From positions 1-62,808 of the forward strand of contig JBJHBG010000006.1 in the NCBI GenBank assembly GCA_050485385.1: a stretch of 62,808 nt of DNA. The letters are read 5' to 3'. The notes under the pieces are model-generated. The model did no database searches. It had not been told where the DNA came from and worked only from the letters and a program-made list of their open reading frames with translations. This DNA comes from RECO01 sp050485385 (GTDB taxonomy: Bacteria > Pseudomonadota > Alphaproteobacteria > Geminicoccales > Geminicoccaceae). The position numbers and the translations under genes are program-made. How positions within the stretch are numbered: the stretch's first letter is position 1; every line of letters begins with the position of its first letter. Positions 51,653-60,713 of the stretch are shown here, in pieces.

Positions 51653-53439
51653 GCGACGTCCCCGGCATCGGGGTCGTGCCAGCGCACGGTGGGCAACGGT
51701 TCCGGCCCGCGGGCGCGGCGCAGGCGTGCGCGCAGGGCCTCGGTTGCCGGCCCGTCGACCCGCCAAGGCGCCGGAAGGACCACGACGCCGTAGTCACGGG
51801 CCGCCTTCTCGACGCTCAACAGCTCGTTGCGCACGTCCCTCGAGACGGCGGCCGGGTCCCGCTCCAAGGGATCGCCCCAGCCGCCGGCACCGGCAAGGTC
51901 GTGACGGAAGACGTCGCCGGTGCGGATGGTCATGGTGAACTTGCTCGGCAGGTCTTGCGTCGTCCCGTCATGGGTCAGTCGGTTCCGGGACGGTTGGCCT
52001 GGATGGCCGCCGTGGAGGCCATAGGGGCGGAAGGTGCGGCGGTCGGAGCGGATCTGCAGCACCGCCTCCTCTTCCAGGAAGCGATAGGAGCGGGTGTAGG
52101 GCGCACCGCCGCGGAACTTGCCCGCCCCCATTCGATCCGGCAGCAACTCGTAAGCCGTGATCTGCACGGGGTACTCGGCCTCGATCACCTCGACCGAGAC
52201 CGATGCCATGTTGGCCAGCATGTTGGCGTTGCCCTCGAGACCGTCGGCCCACGGCCGTCCACCCCAGGTGCCGCAGGCGAAGTCGACGAAGATGAACGGC
52301 TTGCGATCGGCGTGATAGCCGCCGATCGAGATGCCGGTATTGCCGCCGTCGGAGGCCGCGAACACCCGATCCGGCACCAGCATGGCGAGCGCGCCGAAGG
52401 CGCAATCGACCATGCGGAAGCCGGTGAGACCGCGTGCGGCGCAGGCCGCCGGCAGGACGGCATTGGCGATGGTGCCCGAGGGGGCGATGACGTCGATGAC
52501 CCGGAACACGCCCTCGTTGTTCGGGATGTCGCCGGGCAGCACCGAGCGGATGGCGCAGTAGCTCGCGGCCTTGGTGTAGGAGAGCGTGTTGTTGATCGCC
52601 CCCTTCACCTGCGGCGAGGAACCGGTCCAATCGACCGTCATGCGGTCGCCTTGCTTCTTCATCGTGCAGAAGAGGCGGATCGGCTTGCCGACGTCGATAC
52701 CATCGTCGTCGATCCAGTCCTCGAAGCTGACCTCGCCGTCGGGCAGTTCGGCCACTGCCGCACGGGTCAAGCGCTCGGCGTAGTCGATCACTTCCGCCAT
52801 GTAGCGTGTCACTTTGTCAGCGCCGTACCGCTTCACCAAATCGTGAAACTGCCGCTCGGCGATGTGGCAGGCGGCAAGTTGCGCGCGCAGGTCTCCCAAG
52901 ACCTTCACCGGCACCCGGACGTTGGTCTCGACCAGGGCGAACAACGTGTCGTTCCGCACCCCCGCCCGATAGAGGTGCAGCGGAGGAATCCGCAGACCCT
53001 CTTGGTAAATCTCCGTGGAGTCCGCGGCGTTCGAGCCGGCAACGCGGCCGCCGACGTCGGTATGGTGGCAGATGGTGCAGGCGAACGCGACCCGCTCGCC
53101 GTCGACGAACAACGGCTTGAACACGAAAATGTCGGGCAGGTGCATACCGCCATCGAACGGATCGTTCATGGCGAACACGTCGCCCTCCACCATCGTCGCG
53201 CCATAGCGCTCCACCACCACGTCGAGCGCCGTGGGGATCGAGCCGAGATGGCCGGGCAAGGTCAGGCCCTGGGCGACCAGCTTGCCGTCGCGATCGGCAA
53301 AGGCCGTGGAGAAGTCCATGCTGTCGCGCAAGACGCTGGAATAGGTGGTCCGGCAGATGGTCAGCGCCATCTCGTCGGCGATCGAGAACAGCGCGTTCTT
53401 GAACAGCTCGAACTCGATCGGATCGATGGGTGTCGACAT
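51649..53439 (-). CDS. hyuB: hydantoinase/oxoprolinase subunit B
   Basis: The 596-residue subunit has PIEFELFKNALFSIADEMAL, SMDFSTAFADRDGKLVAQGL, GDVFAMNDPFDGGMHLPDIF and ICHHTDVGGRVAGSNAADS with metal-type His/Asp, closing with AGAGGWGDPLERDP. It pairs with subunit A. AAGGAC precedes the ATG. The gene is divergent from the TRAP operon with a 226-base control region between. Confidence 0.92.
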   Translation of the reverse strand: MSTPIDPIEFELFKNALFSIADEMALTICRTTYSSVLRDSMDFSTAFADRDGKLVAQGLTLPGHLGSIPTALDVVVERYGATMVEGDVFAMNDPFDGGMHLPDIFVFKPLFVDGERVAFACTICHHTDVGGRVAGSNAADSTEIYQEGLRIPPLHLYRAGVRNDTLFALVETNVRVPVKVLGDLRAQLAACHIAERQFHDLVKRYGADKVTRYMAEVIDYAERLTRAAVAELPDGEVSFEDWIDDDGIDVGKPIRLFCTMKKQGDRMTVDWTGSSPQVKGAINNTLSYTKAASYCAIRSVLPGDIPNNEGVFRVIDVIAPSGTIANAVLPAACAARGLTGFRMVDCAFGALAMLVPDRVFAASDGGNTGISIGGYHADRKPFIFVDFACGTWGGRPWADGLEGNANMLANMASVSVEVIEAEYPVQITAYELLPDRMGAGKFRGGAPYTRSYRFLEEEAVLQIRSDRRTFRPYGLHGGHPGQPSRNRLTHDGTTQDLPSKFTMTIRTGDVFRHDLAGAGGWGDPLERDPAAVSRDVRNELLSVEKAARDYGVVVLPAPWRVDGPATEALRARLRRARGPEPLPTVRWHDPDAGDVA

Positions 53440-53605
53440 GGCGTCCTTTCGTCTCGTCAGCGGCCGGCCCTGCCTCAAAAGCAGCGTATCGATTGCCAAA
53501 TTTCTGTCACGGTATGCGTCGCGCTCTGGAGTGACGCATGTTTGGGGGCATTGGCACAAGTGTCCACGTGCGATACGCGTGTTGCCTGCCTGCATGACTG
53601 ATCCA

Positions 53606-53621
53606 TGGCCCGGCTCTTGCA
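53606..53621 (+). promoter_or_regulatory. sigma-54 (-24/-12) promoter for the TRAP operon
   Basis: TGGCCCGGCTCTTGCA matches the sigma-54 consensus TGGCACG-N4-TTGC with a single change (A to C). It lies 45 bases before the dctP start and points toward it. TRAP and C4-dicarboxylate uptake genes are classically sigma-54 dependent through DctD-type activators. No activator gene is in the window. The rest of the gap (53440-53605) is AT-richer but shows no other clear element. Confidence 0.65.
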
Positions 53622-53665
53622 TGTTGCAGTGCAGCTAGGGGCCCAATGCGCGAGGGAAGGCAACG

Positions 53666-54727
53666 ATGCGAACGATAGTCACCATGATGGCGAGCGGAGC
53701 GGCGATGGTCGCGTTCGCGGCGACGGGACCGTCCATGGCCAGCGACCTGCCGGCGACGGCCCTCAAGGGGATCGGCCTCAACGGCCCGACGGTTGCCTCC
53801 AGCCGCGACGAACTGCCGTTCTGGCGCGAAACCATCCCCGCCGCCTCGAACGGCCAGGTTACCATGGAAATTCAGCCCTTGGACCAGATGGGCATCGACG
53901 ACAGCACGATGCTGCGGCTGTTGAGCCAGGGCGTGATGGACTTCGCCAGCATGGACATCTCGAAGATGGCCGGCGACGACGCGGCCTTCGAGGGCTGCGA
54001 CCTCGCCGGCTTGACCACCACGGTGGACGACGCTCGCGCCGCCTGCGAGGCCTGGAAGCCGGTGATGGCCCGCAAGATGGCCGAGAGTTGGAACGCCAAG
54101 CTCATGGCCATCGGCGCCAACCCGCCGCAGGTGTTCTGGTGCCGCGACGCGCTCTCCGGACTGAGCGACCTGCGCGGCCGCAAGGTGCGGGTGTTCAACG
54201 CCACCATGAACGACTTCATCGAGGGTATCGGCGGAACCACCGTCAGCCTTCCCTTCGCCGAGGTGGTCCCCGCCCTGCAGCGCGGCGTCGTCGACTGCGG
54301 CGTCACCGGGTCCTTGAGCGGCAACACCGCGCGCTGGTGGGAAGTGGCCACCCACATCTATCCCCTCTCGCTCGGTTGGAGCGTGAACGCGCACGCCATC
54401 AACCTCGACTCGTGGAATGCCCTCGATCCGGCGGTGCAGGCATTCCTCGAGGAGCAGTTCGCCGCCTACGAGGACAAGATGTGGGCGACCGTGCAACTCG
54501 CCACCGACGAGGGCGTCAGCTGCAACGTGGGCGAAGACCCGTGCACCATCGGCGTCAAGGCGTCGATGACCTTGGTGTCCGTGGCGGAGGCCGATCGCGG
54601 CACGCTCGACAACCTGCTCGAGACCGAGGTGCTGCGGGGTTGGGCACGACGCTGCGGCGCCGACTGCGCCGCCGAGTGGAACGAGACGATCGGCGAGGTG
54701 CTCGGCCTGACGGCACCGCAGTCCTGA
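53666..54727 (+). CDS. dctP: TRAP transporter substrate-binding protein (DctP)
   Basis: The 353-residue periplasmic protein has a signal peptide (to about residue 26) and the TRAP fold. GRKVRVFNATMNDFIEGIGG holds the conserved Arg that binds the carboxylate, and VPALQRGVVDCGVTGSLSGN follows. Eight or more cysteines, including SCNVGEDPC and RRCGADC near the end, are unusual for this family and may form disulfides. It is the first gene of the operon, with GGGAAGG before the ATG. Confidence 0.9.
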   Translation: MRTIVTMMASGAAMVAFAATGPSMASDLPATALKGIGLNGPTVASSRDELPFWRETIPAASNGQVTMEIQPLDQMGIDDSTMLRLLSQGVMDFASMDISKMAGDDAAFEGCDLAGLTTTVDDARAACEAWKPVMARKMAESWNAKLMAIGANPPQVFWCRDALSGLSDLRGRKVRVFNATMNDFIEGIGGTTVSLPFAEVVPALQRGVVDCGVTGSLSGNTARWWEVATHIYPLSLGWSVNAHAINLDSWNALDPAVQAFLEEQFAAYEDKMWATVQLATDEGVSCNVGEDPCTIGVKASMTLVSVAEADRGTLDNLLETEVLRGWARRCGADCAAEWNETIGEVLGLTAPQS

Positions 54728-54758
54728 GCCAGCGACGGCGGCGGACGGGAGTGTAGCG

Positions 54759-55364
54759 GTGGACGGTCTCACCCGGCTTGCGCTCACCATTTCCCGCATC
54801 GGGACATGGTTCGGCGGGCTGCTCCTGTTCGCCGCCGCCGGTCTGATCGGGGTCGAGGTTCTGCTGCGCCGGTTCTGGAGCATGTCGATCCCCGGCACGG
54901 ACGAACTGGCCGGCTTCGCCATGGCGATCGGCATCGCCTGGGGGCTCGCCTTCACCCTGCTGCGGCGGGCGCACGTGCGCATCGATTCGCTCTACGTGCT
55001 GCTGCCGGTGCCGCTGCGGGCGCTGCTCGACATCATCGGCCTCGGACTCTTCTTGGCCTTCATGAGCATCGTCACTTGGTACGGTTGGACTGGCGTCTTC
55101 GCGCGGTCGTTCGAGGTCGGCGCACGCTCCATGTCGCGGCTGGAAACGCCGCTCTGGATCCCGCAGGCGCTGTGGGGGGCCGGTTTGGTGTTGTTCCTGC
55201 TGTGTGCGCTGTTGCTCCTGGTCCGCAGCCTCTGGGCGCTCGCCCGGGGACGCTTCGACGAGGTGCAGGACCTGATCGGCTCGCGGTCCATCCTTGAGGA
55301 AACGGCGGAAGAGGTCGAGGACGCTGCGACGCGGCTTGCCGCGGATGGCGGACGCGTCCGATGA
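54759..55364 (+). CDS. dctQ: TRAP transporter small permease (DctQ)
   Basis: The 201-residue protein has four hydrophobic segments, the family's RIGTWFGGLLLFAAAGLIGV, ELAGFAMAIGIAWGLAFTLL and RRAHVRIDSLY motifs, and an acidic C-terminal tail (EETAEEVEDAATR). The start is GTG at 54759, 31 bases after dctP. It overlaps dctM by four bases (ATGA). Confidence 0.88.
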   Translation: MDGLTRLALTISRIGTWFGGLLLFAAAGLIGVEVLLRRFWSMSIPGTDELAGFAMAIGIAWGLAFTLLRRAHVRIDSLYVLLPVPLRALLDIIGLGLFLAFMSIVTWYGWTGVFARSFEVGARSMSRLETPLWIPQALWGAGLVLFLLCALLLLVRSLWALARGRFDEVQDLIGSRSILEETAEEVEDAATRLAADGGRVR

Positions 55365-56644
55365 TCCCCACCGCTCTCGTCACCCTGCTGGCGCTGCTGG
55401 CGCTGGCCGTGCCGGTGGCGGCTTCGCTCGGCGTGCTCGGCCTCGTCCTCGCCGAAACCTACGCCTTCCTGCCGGTGCACCGCGCGATCGGCGAGATCGC
55501 CTGGAAGGTGATGAACGACACGCTGCTCGTGTCGATCCCGCTGTTCGTCCTCTTGGGCGAGATCATGCTGCGCTCGGGCATGGCGCAGCGCATGTACGCG
55601 GCGCTGGCGCACTGGCTCACGTGGCTGCCCGGCGGGCTGATGCACTCGAACGTCGGTGCCTGCACCATGTTCTCGGCCATTTCGGGCTCCAGCGTCGCCA
55701 CCGCCGCCACGGTCGGGACGGTCGCCATCGCCGAGGGGCGCAACCAGGGCTACAACGAGCGGCTGTTTCTCGGCACCCTGGCCGCCGGTGGCACCCTCGG
55801 CATCCTCATCCCGCCGTCGATCAACCTGATCGTCTACGGCGTGCTGACCGACACCTCGATCCCCAAGCTCTACCTCGCCGGCATCGTGCCCGGCCTGATC
55901 CTCGCCAGTCTGTTCATGCTGACGGTCATCCTGATCTGCCGGGTTCGCCCCGAATGGGGCGGCACGCGGCGGACCTCGGCCTGGCGGGATCGCATCCGTT
56001 CGCTGCCGGACCTGTTGCCGCCGTTGGTCATCTTCCTGGTGGTCATCGGCTCGATCTACGCCGGTTGGGCGACGCCCACGGAATCGGCGGCACTCGGCGT
56101 ACTCGCCGCCGTGGGCTTGACCCTGGTCCATCCGGCGAACCGGCTGGACCTCGCCAGCCTGCGCCAAGCGGTCGAGGGCACGGTGCTGACCTCGGCGATG
56201 ATCCTGACGATCCTGGTGGCCGCCTATTTCCTCAACTTCGTCATGGCCTCGGTTGGCCTCACCCGCCAGGTCAACGCGTTCGTCACCACCCTGGGTCTGA
56301 CCCCGTTCGAGACCCTGATGTTGATCGTCCTCTTCTACCTCATTCTCGGCATGTTCATGGAAACGCTGTCGATGATGATCACCACGGTGCCGATCATCAC
56401 GCCGATCGTGGTGAGCCTCGGCTACGATCCGATCTGGTTCGGCATCTTGATCATGCTGTTGATCGAGACGGCGATGATCACGCCGCCGGTGGGCATCAAC
56501 CTGTTCGTGGTGCAGGGGGTGCGCGGGCGCGGGCAGTTGCACGACGTGATGCTGGGCGCGCTGCCGTTCGTGGTGACGCTCCTGGTGATGATCGCGGTGC
56601 TCATCGCCATGCCCGGCCTCGCGCTTTGGCTGCCCAACCTCTGA
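55361..56644 (+). CDS. dctM: TRAP transporter large permease (DctM)
   Basis: The 427-residue protein has about 12 segments and the DctM signatures IPLFVLLGEIMLRSGMAQRM, GSSVATAATVGTVAIAEGRN, LAAGGTLGILIPPSINLIVY and GWATPTESAALGVLAAVGLT, closing with ETAMITPPVGINLFVVQGV. It carries the substrate across the membrane driven by sodium or protons. Its last 44 bases overlap the 3' end of a convergent membrane gene. Confidence 0.93.
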   Translation: MIPTALVTLLALLALAVPVAASLGVLGLVLAETYAFLPVHRAIGEIAWKVMNDTLLVSIPLFVLLGEIMLRSGMAQRMYAALAHWLTWLPGGLMHSNVGACTMFSAISGSSVATAATVGTVAIAEGRNQGYNERLFLGTLAAGGTLGILIPPSINLIVYGVLTDTSIPKLYLAGIVPGLILASLFMLTVILICRVRPEWGGTRRTSAWRDRIRSLPDLLPPLVIFLVVIGSIYAGWATPTESAALGVLAAVGLTLVHPANRLDLASLRQAVEGTVLTSAMILTILVAAYFLNFVMASVGLTRQVNAFVTTLGLTPFETLMLIVLFYLILGMFMETLSMMITTVPIITPIVVSLGYDPIWFGILIMLLIETAMITPPVGINLFVVQGVRGRGQLHDVMLGALPFVVTLLVMIAVLIAMPGLALWLPNL

Positions 56645-57443
56645 GGCGAGGCGAGAGCACCCGCTCAGCGCCGACGGTGGCGATGGCAACGGCGGCGGAG
56701 ACCGGAAACGCCAGGAGGGTGGCGGGAACGTTGCCCAGCGCTGCGGCCCCGAGGTGGATGGTGAGCACGAACGACGTCAGCGCCACCAACCCCATCCGCC
56801 CCCAGCGAAAGACACGCTCGCCACCTTCGGCTGGAAGCCGAAGCTTCAATTCGAGGGTCAAGAAGATCATCGCCACGGGCATGGTGAGAAGGGCCGCCGT
56901 CACCCGTTCGCCGAGCGCGTCGGCGGCGTAGGTCACGAACGCCACGAACAGCCCTGCCTGGATCGCGCGGCCGAACGGCGGCCGCCGCCGAAGGCCGCGT
57001 GGACGCGGCGCCGCCGGTGCGCCGGCGAAGGTGAACGGCAGGATCAGGTGCGAGGCGACGAAGGCCAGCGCGAACAGAGCGAGCGACCAAGGCGGCGCAA
57101 GCGTCGACGACGTGACCACGAGCGCCGCGATCGCCCAAGCGCCGACGCCCGCGATCAGCAACGGCGCCACCCGGAGCTCGGCGAACCAACGGCCGATCAC
57201 GACCATGAAGACGAGCGTGGCGACGAACGTCAGCACCGCGTTGGCGGCGGCCTGGGTGAGAAACGGGGTCGACTGCTGCAACGCCAGGAAAAAGAAGCCG
57301 GGTCCGACGACCACTGGAAAGCCGATCGAGGCAGCCGCCACCACCGGCGGTGCGCGCTCGATCAGCACCGCCATCATCAGCACGAAGCTACCGGTCGCCA
57401 CCGCCTTGACCACGATCGCCAGCACGAACTCGAGCATCGGCAT
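56601..57443 (-). CDS. polytopic membrane protein, unrecognised, with internal repeat
   Basis: I do not recognise a family. The 280-residue protein has about eight hydrophobic segments. The two halves look alike: LIERAPPVVAAASIGFPVVV in the first and LGERVTAALLTMPVAMIFLT in the second, each after a hydrophobic helix. This suggests an inverted-repeat transporter fold. ATG 57443 is chosen because the membrane segments begin at once; the longer frame to 57539 adds an Arg/Pro-rich artefact. It overlaps dctM convergently by 44 bases. Confidence 0.7.
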   Translation of the reverse strand: MPMLEFVLAIVVKAVATGSFVLMMAVLIERAPPVVAAASIGFPVVVGPGFFFLALQQSTPFLTQAAANAVLTFVATLVFMVVIGRWFAELRVAPLLIAGVGAWAIAALVVTSSTLAPPWSLALFALAFVASHLILPFTFAGAPAAPRPRGLRRRPPFGRAIQAGLFVAFVTYAADALGERVTAALLTMPVAMIFLTLELKLRLPAEGGERVFRWGRMGLVALTSFVLTIHLGAAALGNVPATLLAFPVSAAVAIATVGAERVLSPRLRGWAAKARGRAWR

Positions 57444-57818
57444 CACTGACGGGCGAAGGGGCGGTTGGCGGTGTGGTTCGCCTCGGCCGGGCAAGTCGAG
57501 GAGGCGCTCGGCGCGCGGCGCCCGAAGGGTCGGCGCCAACGTCGCGTCCGATCGCTGCCGGCTCGCATCGTGGTCCGAGGCCGGGACGGCGAGGCACGGT
57601 CCGTCGATGGGCGGCTGCCCGTTCGCTGCCTCGATGCACGGGCCGACGCCAGCCGCACGAACGAGCGTGTACGAGCCGCGGTGCCGGCGTGCCGCATCAT
57701 GGTGCGTCCGGTCGGCGGCGGAACCTTCACGCGACGAGTTCGCAGCATCGCTTCCCCTCGCCGCCCGCCGCGAGCCGGCCCGACGCCTCCAGGTCGACGG
57801 CGACGCGCTGCGGACGGC
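57444..57818. other. gene-free stretch
   Basis: The 375 bases between the membrane protein start and the cupin stop hold only Arg/Pro/Ser-rich frames without ribosome sites. No tRNA, clear promoter or repeat is seen. Confidence 0.4.
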
Positions 57819-58301
57819 TCACTCGTGCGGGTGGCGGTGGATGGGGTCGACCCAGTAGACCTCTTCCGGCGGCTCGACGGGGTCGACGTCGTCGAGGTTG
57901 ACCACGACGGCCTCGTTGTCGGAGCGCACCAGCACGCATTGGAGCGGCTGGCCGGGATCGGCGTTGATCTCCTGGTGCGGCACGTAGGGCGGCACGTAGA
58001 TGAAGTCGCCCGGCCCCGCCTCGGCGACGAACTCCAGCCGCTCGCCCCAGCGCATCCGCGCCTTGCCCGAGACCACGTAGATCACGCTCTCCAGGGCACC
58101 GTGGTGATGCACCCCGGTCTTGGCGTTGGGCTCGATGGCGACCGTGCCCGCCCAAATCTTCTGCGCGCCGACGCGGGCGTGATCGATGGCCGCCTGGCGG
58201 AACATGCCGGGCGTCTGCGGCGTGTTCGAATCCAGCCGGTCGCCCTTGATCACCCGCACCCCGTCGTGCTTCCAGCGCGCCTCGTCGGCTCGATCGGTCA
58301 T
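57819..58301 (-). CDS. cupin-domain protein
   Basis: The 160-residue protein has both cupin motifs: KTGVHHHGALESVIYVVSGK (motif 1 with two His and Glu) and PGDFIYVPPYVPHQEIN (motif 2 with His), so a metal-binding beta barrel is intact. It ends in a Pro- and His-rich tail (WVDPIHRHPHE). Cupins of this type act as isomerases, dioxygenases or binding proteins; the sequence does not tell which. It overlaps the GNAT gene (ATGA), so they are made together. Confidence 0.85.
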   Translation of the reverse strand: MTDRADEARWKHDGVRVIKGDRLDSNTPQTPGMFRQAAIDHARVGAQKIWAGTVAIEPNAKTGVHHHGALESVIYVVSGKARMRWGERLEFVAEAGPGDFIYVPPYVPHQEINADPGQPLQCVLVRSDNEAVVVNLDDVDPVEPPEEVYWVDPIHRHPHE

Positions 58302-58846
58302 CCTCTTGCCTCCTGCTCGTGCATGGATGGCCCCGGTAGCGTGGGCTCCACCCGGCGGTCGTAGGCCTCGAACCCGCCCGCCGCGTAGTTGGCGAGGGCG
58401 CGGGGATGGTCCAGGTCGCAGGTGTGAAGCCACACTCGCTCGGGTCCCGTCCGCCATGCTCGCGCCGCGATCTGCTCCAAAAACCAGCGGCCCAGACCCC
58501 GCCCGACCACCTCCGGCAGCAGCCCGAAATAGGCGATCTCCACCTCGCCCGCGCGACGCCGGTCCAACTCGCCATAGCCCGCCGGCACGCCGCCCTCGGT
58601 CAACAGATGCACCTCCACCTGCGGGTGGTGGATCACCGCCCTGAGGTCCGCGTCGCTCAGGCGCAGCCGTGCCTCCCAGAACCACCCCTCGCCAACCGCG
58701 CCGTAGAGATAGCGATAAAAGCGGACCGTCGGCGCGTGCAGACGCTCGATGCGGAAGGCGGGGCCGGGCCAGGTCCGCGTGGCCCTGAGCGGCCTGCGCA
58801 TCTCCAGATAGGTGACGACGGTCGTGCGCGGGGTCTCGTGATGCAC
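58298..58846 (-). CDS. GNAT-family N-acetyltransferase
   Basis: The 182-residue protein has a GNAT core: VEIAYFGLLPEVVGRGLGRW contains the acetyl-CoA pyrophosphate loop (Q/RxxGxG/A as VGRGLG), and RALANYAAGGFEAYDRR is the typical end. The N-terminal part (FYRYLYGAVGEGWFWEARL) is typical of a subset of unknown substrate. It transfers acetyl from acetyl-CoA to an amine. It lies 3 bases after the sulfurtransferase stop. Confidence 0.85.
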   Translation of the reverse strand: MHHETPRTTVVTYLEMRRPLRATRTWPGPAFRIERLHAPTVRFYRYLYGAVGEGWFWEARLRLSDADLRAVIHHPQVEVHLLTEGGVPAGYGELDRRRAGEVEIAYFGLLPEVVGRGLGRWFLEQIAARAWRTGPERVWLHTCDLDHPRALANYAAGGFEAYDRRVEPTLPGPSMHEQEARG

Positions 58847-58849
58847 GGC

Positions 58850-59692
58850 TCAGCCCGTGGCCACGGGCGTGTCGGGCTGACTGCCCCACTCGGTCCACGA
58901 GCCGTCGTACAGAGCCGCCTCCGTCCGGCCGATCTCGTGCAGCGCGAGGTTGAGCACGGCCGCACTGACGCCCGAGCCGCAGGTGGTCACGATGGGCCGC
59001 GTCACGTCCAGCCCGGCCGCCTCGAACGCCCGGCGCAGCAGATCCGGCGGCAGCAGCGTGCCGTCCGCGGGATCGATCAGGTCGCCGAAGAACAGGTTGA
59101 GGCTGCCGGGGATGTGCCCGGCGCGAAGGCCCGCGCGCGGCTCCGGCTCGCTGCCGGCGAAGCGCTGGGCCGAGCGGGCGTCGATGACCTGCTCGGCCTT
59201 GCTCGCCACGTTGCGGCGCATCTGGTCCAACTCGCGCAGCAGCAGCGTGTTCTGCCGCGCCGTGAAGTGCCGCTCGGTCGGGCCGCGCGCGAGGTCGTCC
59301 ACGGGCCTCCCCTCGGCCTGCCACTTCGCGAGGCCACCGTCGAGCACCGTCACGTCACGGTGCCCGAACAGGCGGAACATCCACCAGACCCGCGCGCTCG
59401 CGCAGAACCGGTTGGAGTCGTAGACGACGATGCGCGACCCATCGCCTAGTCCCAGCTTGCGCACGCGGGCCGCGAACTTGGCTGCCGAGGGCACCATGTG
59501 CGGCAGGCTGCTCGTCTCGTCGGCCACGTCGTCGATGTCGAAGTACACCGCCCCCGGAAGGTGGGCCTCGGCGAACTCCGCCTTGGGGTCGCGGTTCTGC
59601 GCCGGCAGGCACCAGGTCGCGTCGACCGTGCGCACGTCGGGGCTTGCCAGATGGTCGGCGAGCCAAGCGGTCGAGACGAGGGCGGAAGCCAT
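58850..59692 (-). CDS. sseA: 3-mercaptopyruvate/thiosulfate sulfurtransferase
   Basis: The 280-residue protein has two rhodanese domains. The first (DATWCLPAQNRDPKAEFAEA, then HLPGAVYFDIDDVADE) is inactive. The second carries the active loop CGSGVSAA with Cys238; the CGSGVSA form fits 3-mercaptopyruvate preference. ELDQMRRN, ARSAQRFAG and GHIPGSLNLFF are in place. It moves sulfur to a thiol acceptor such as cyanide or thioredoxin. It sits next to cysteine synthase, so the pair fits sulfur amino acid metabolism. Confidence 0.92.
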   Translation of the reverse strand: MASALVSTAWLADHLASPDVRTVDATWCLPAQNRDPKAEFAEAHLPGAVYFDIDDVADETSSLPHMVPSAAKFAARVRKLGLGDGSRIVVYDSNRFCASARVWWMFRLFGHRDVTVLDGGLAKWQAEGRPVDDLARGPTERHFTARQNTLLLRELDQMRRNVASKAEQVIDARSAQRFAGSEPEPRAGLRAGHIPGSLNLFFGDLIDPADGTLLPPDLLRRAFEAAGLDVTRPIVTTCGSGVSAAVLNLALHEIGRTEAALYDGSWTEWGSQPDTPVATG

Positions 59693-59717
59693 GGGTCAGT
59701 CCTTTCGCGCGCCCGCC

Positions 59718-60713
59718 TCAGGCGAGCCAATCCGGGGTGGGCAGCCCCTTCTCCCGCAAGAAGGTGGGGTTGAAGAGCCGGCTCTGATAGCGGGTGCCGT
59801 AGTCGCAGAGGATGGTCACGATGGTGTGGCCCGGACCGAGCTCCTGCGCCACGCGCACGGCACCGGCGATGTTGATGCCCGACGAGCCGCCGAGCACCAA
59901 CCCTTCCTCGCGCACCAGCCGGAAGACGATGGGCAGGGCCTCGGCATCGGTGATCTGGAACTGGCCGTCCGGCGTGAAGCCTTGGAGGTTCGCGGTGATC
60001 CGCCCCTGGCCGATGCCCTCGGTGATGGAGGTGCCCTCGGCCTTCAATTCACCGTGGGCGTAGTAGTGGTAGAGCGCCGCCCCCATCGGATCGGCGAGGT
60101 AGACCTTCGCGTCGGCGTTGCGCTCCTTCAGGGCCATGCCGACGCCGGCGAGCGTGCCGCCCGTGCCGACCGCCGAGACGAACGCGTCGACCCTGCCGTC
60201 GGTGTCGCGCCAGATCTCTGGGCCAAGGTTCCGGTAGTGGCCGTCGCGGTTGGCGACGTTGTCGAACTGGTTGGCCCAGATCGCCCCGTTGGGGTCGCTC
60301 TTCGCCCGCTCCTCCGCCAGCCTTCCCGACCACTTCACGTAGTTGTTCGGGTCCTTGTAGGGGACGGCCGGCACCTCGATCAGCTCCGCGCCGCACAGCC
60401 GGAGCATGTCCTTCTTCTCCTGGCTCTGCGTCTCGGGGATGACGATGACGGTCTTGTAGCCCTTGGCATTGCCGACCACGGCAAGGCCGATGCCGGTATT
60501 GCCCGCCGTGCCCTCGACGATGGTCCCGCCGGGCCGCAGGAGGCCCTTCGCCTCGGCGTCCTCGATGATGGCGAGTGCCGCCCGATCCTTGATGCTGCCG
60601 CCGGGGTTCAGGAACTCGCACTTCCCCAAAATCTCGCAGCCCGTCTCCTCCGACGCCCGCTTGAGGCGCAGAAGCGGCGTGTTGCCGACGAGATCGACCA
60701 GTGAGCTTTCCAT
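59718..60713 (-). CDS. cysK: cysteine synthase A
   Basis: The 331-residue enzyme joins O-acetylserine and sulfide to cysteine. It has NPGGSIKDRAAL with Lys42 as the PLP lysine, EGTAGNTGIGLAVVGNAKGY for substrate and phosphate, VGTGGTLAGVG, and LGGSSGINIAGAV closing the cofactor site. It is a little longer than E. coli CysK. The product supplies the same pathway as the sulfurtransferase 25 bases downstream. The ATG has TTAGGG upstream, a weak site. Confidence 0.92.
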   Translation of the reverse strand: MESSLVDLVGNTPLLRLKRASEETGCEILGKCEFLNPGGSIKDRAALAIIEDAEAKGLLRPGGTIVEGTAGNTGIGLAVVGNAKGYKTVIVIPETQSQEKKDMLRLCGAELIEVPAVPYKDPNNYVKWSGRLAEERAKSDPNGAIWANQFDNVANRDGHYRNLGPEIWRDTDGRVDAFVSAVGTGGTLAGVGMALKERNADAKVYLADPMGAALYHYYAHGELKAEGTSITEGIGQGRITANLQGFTPDGQFQITDAEALPIVFRLVREEGLVLGGSSGINIAGAVRVAQELGPGHTIVTILCDYGTRYQSRLFNPTFLREKGLPTPDWLA

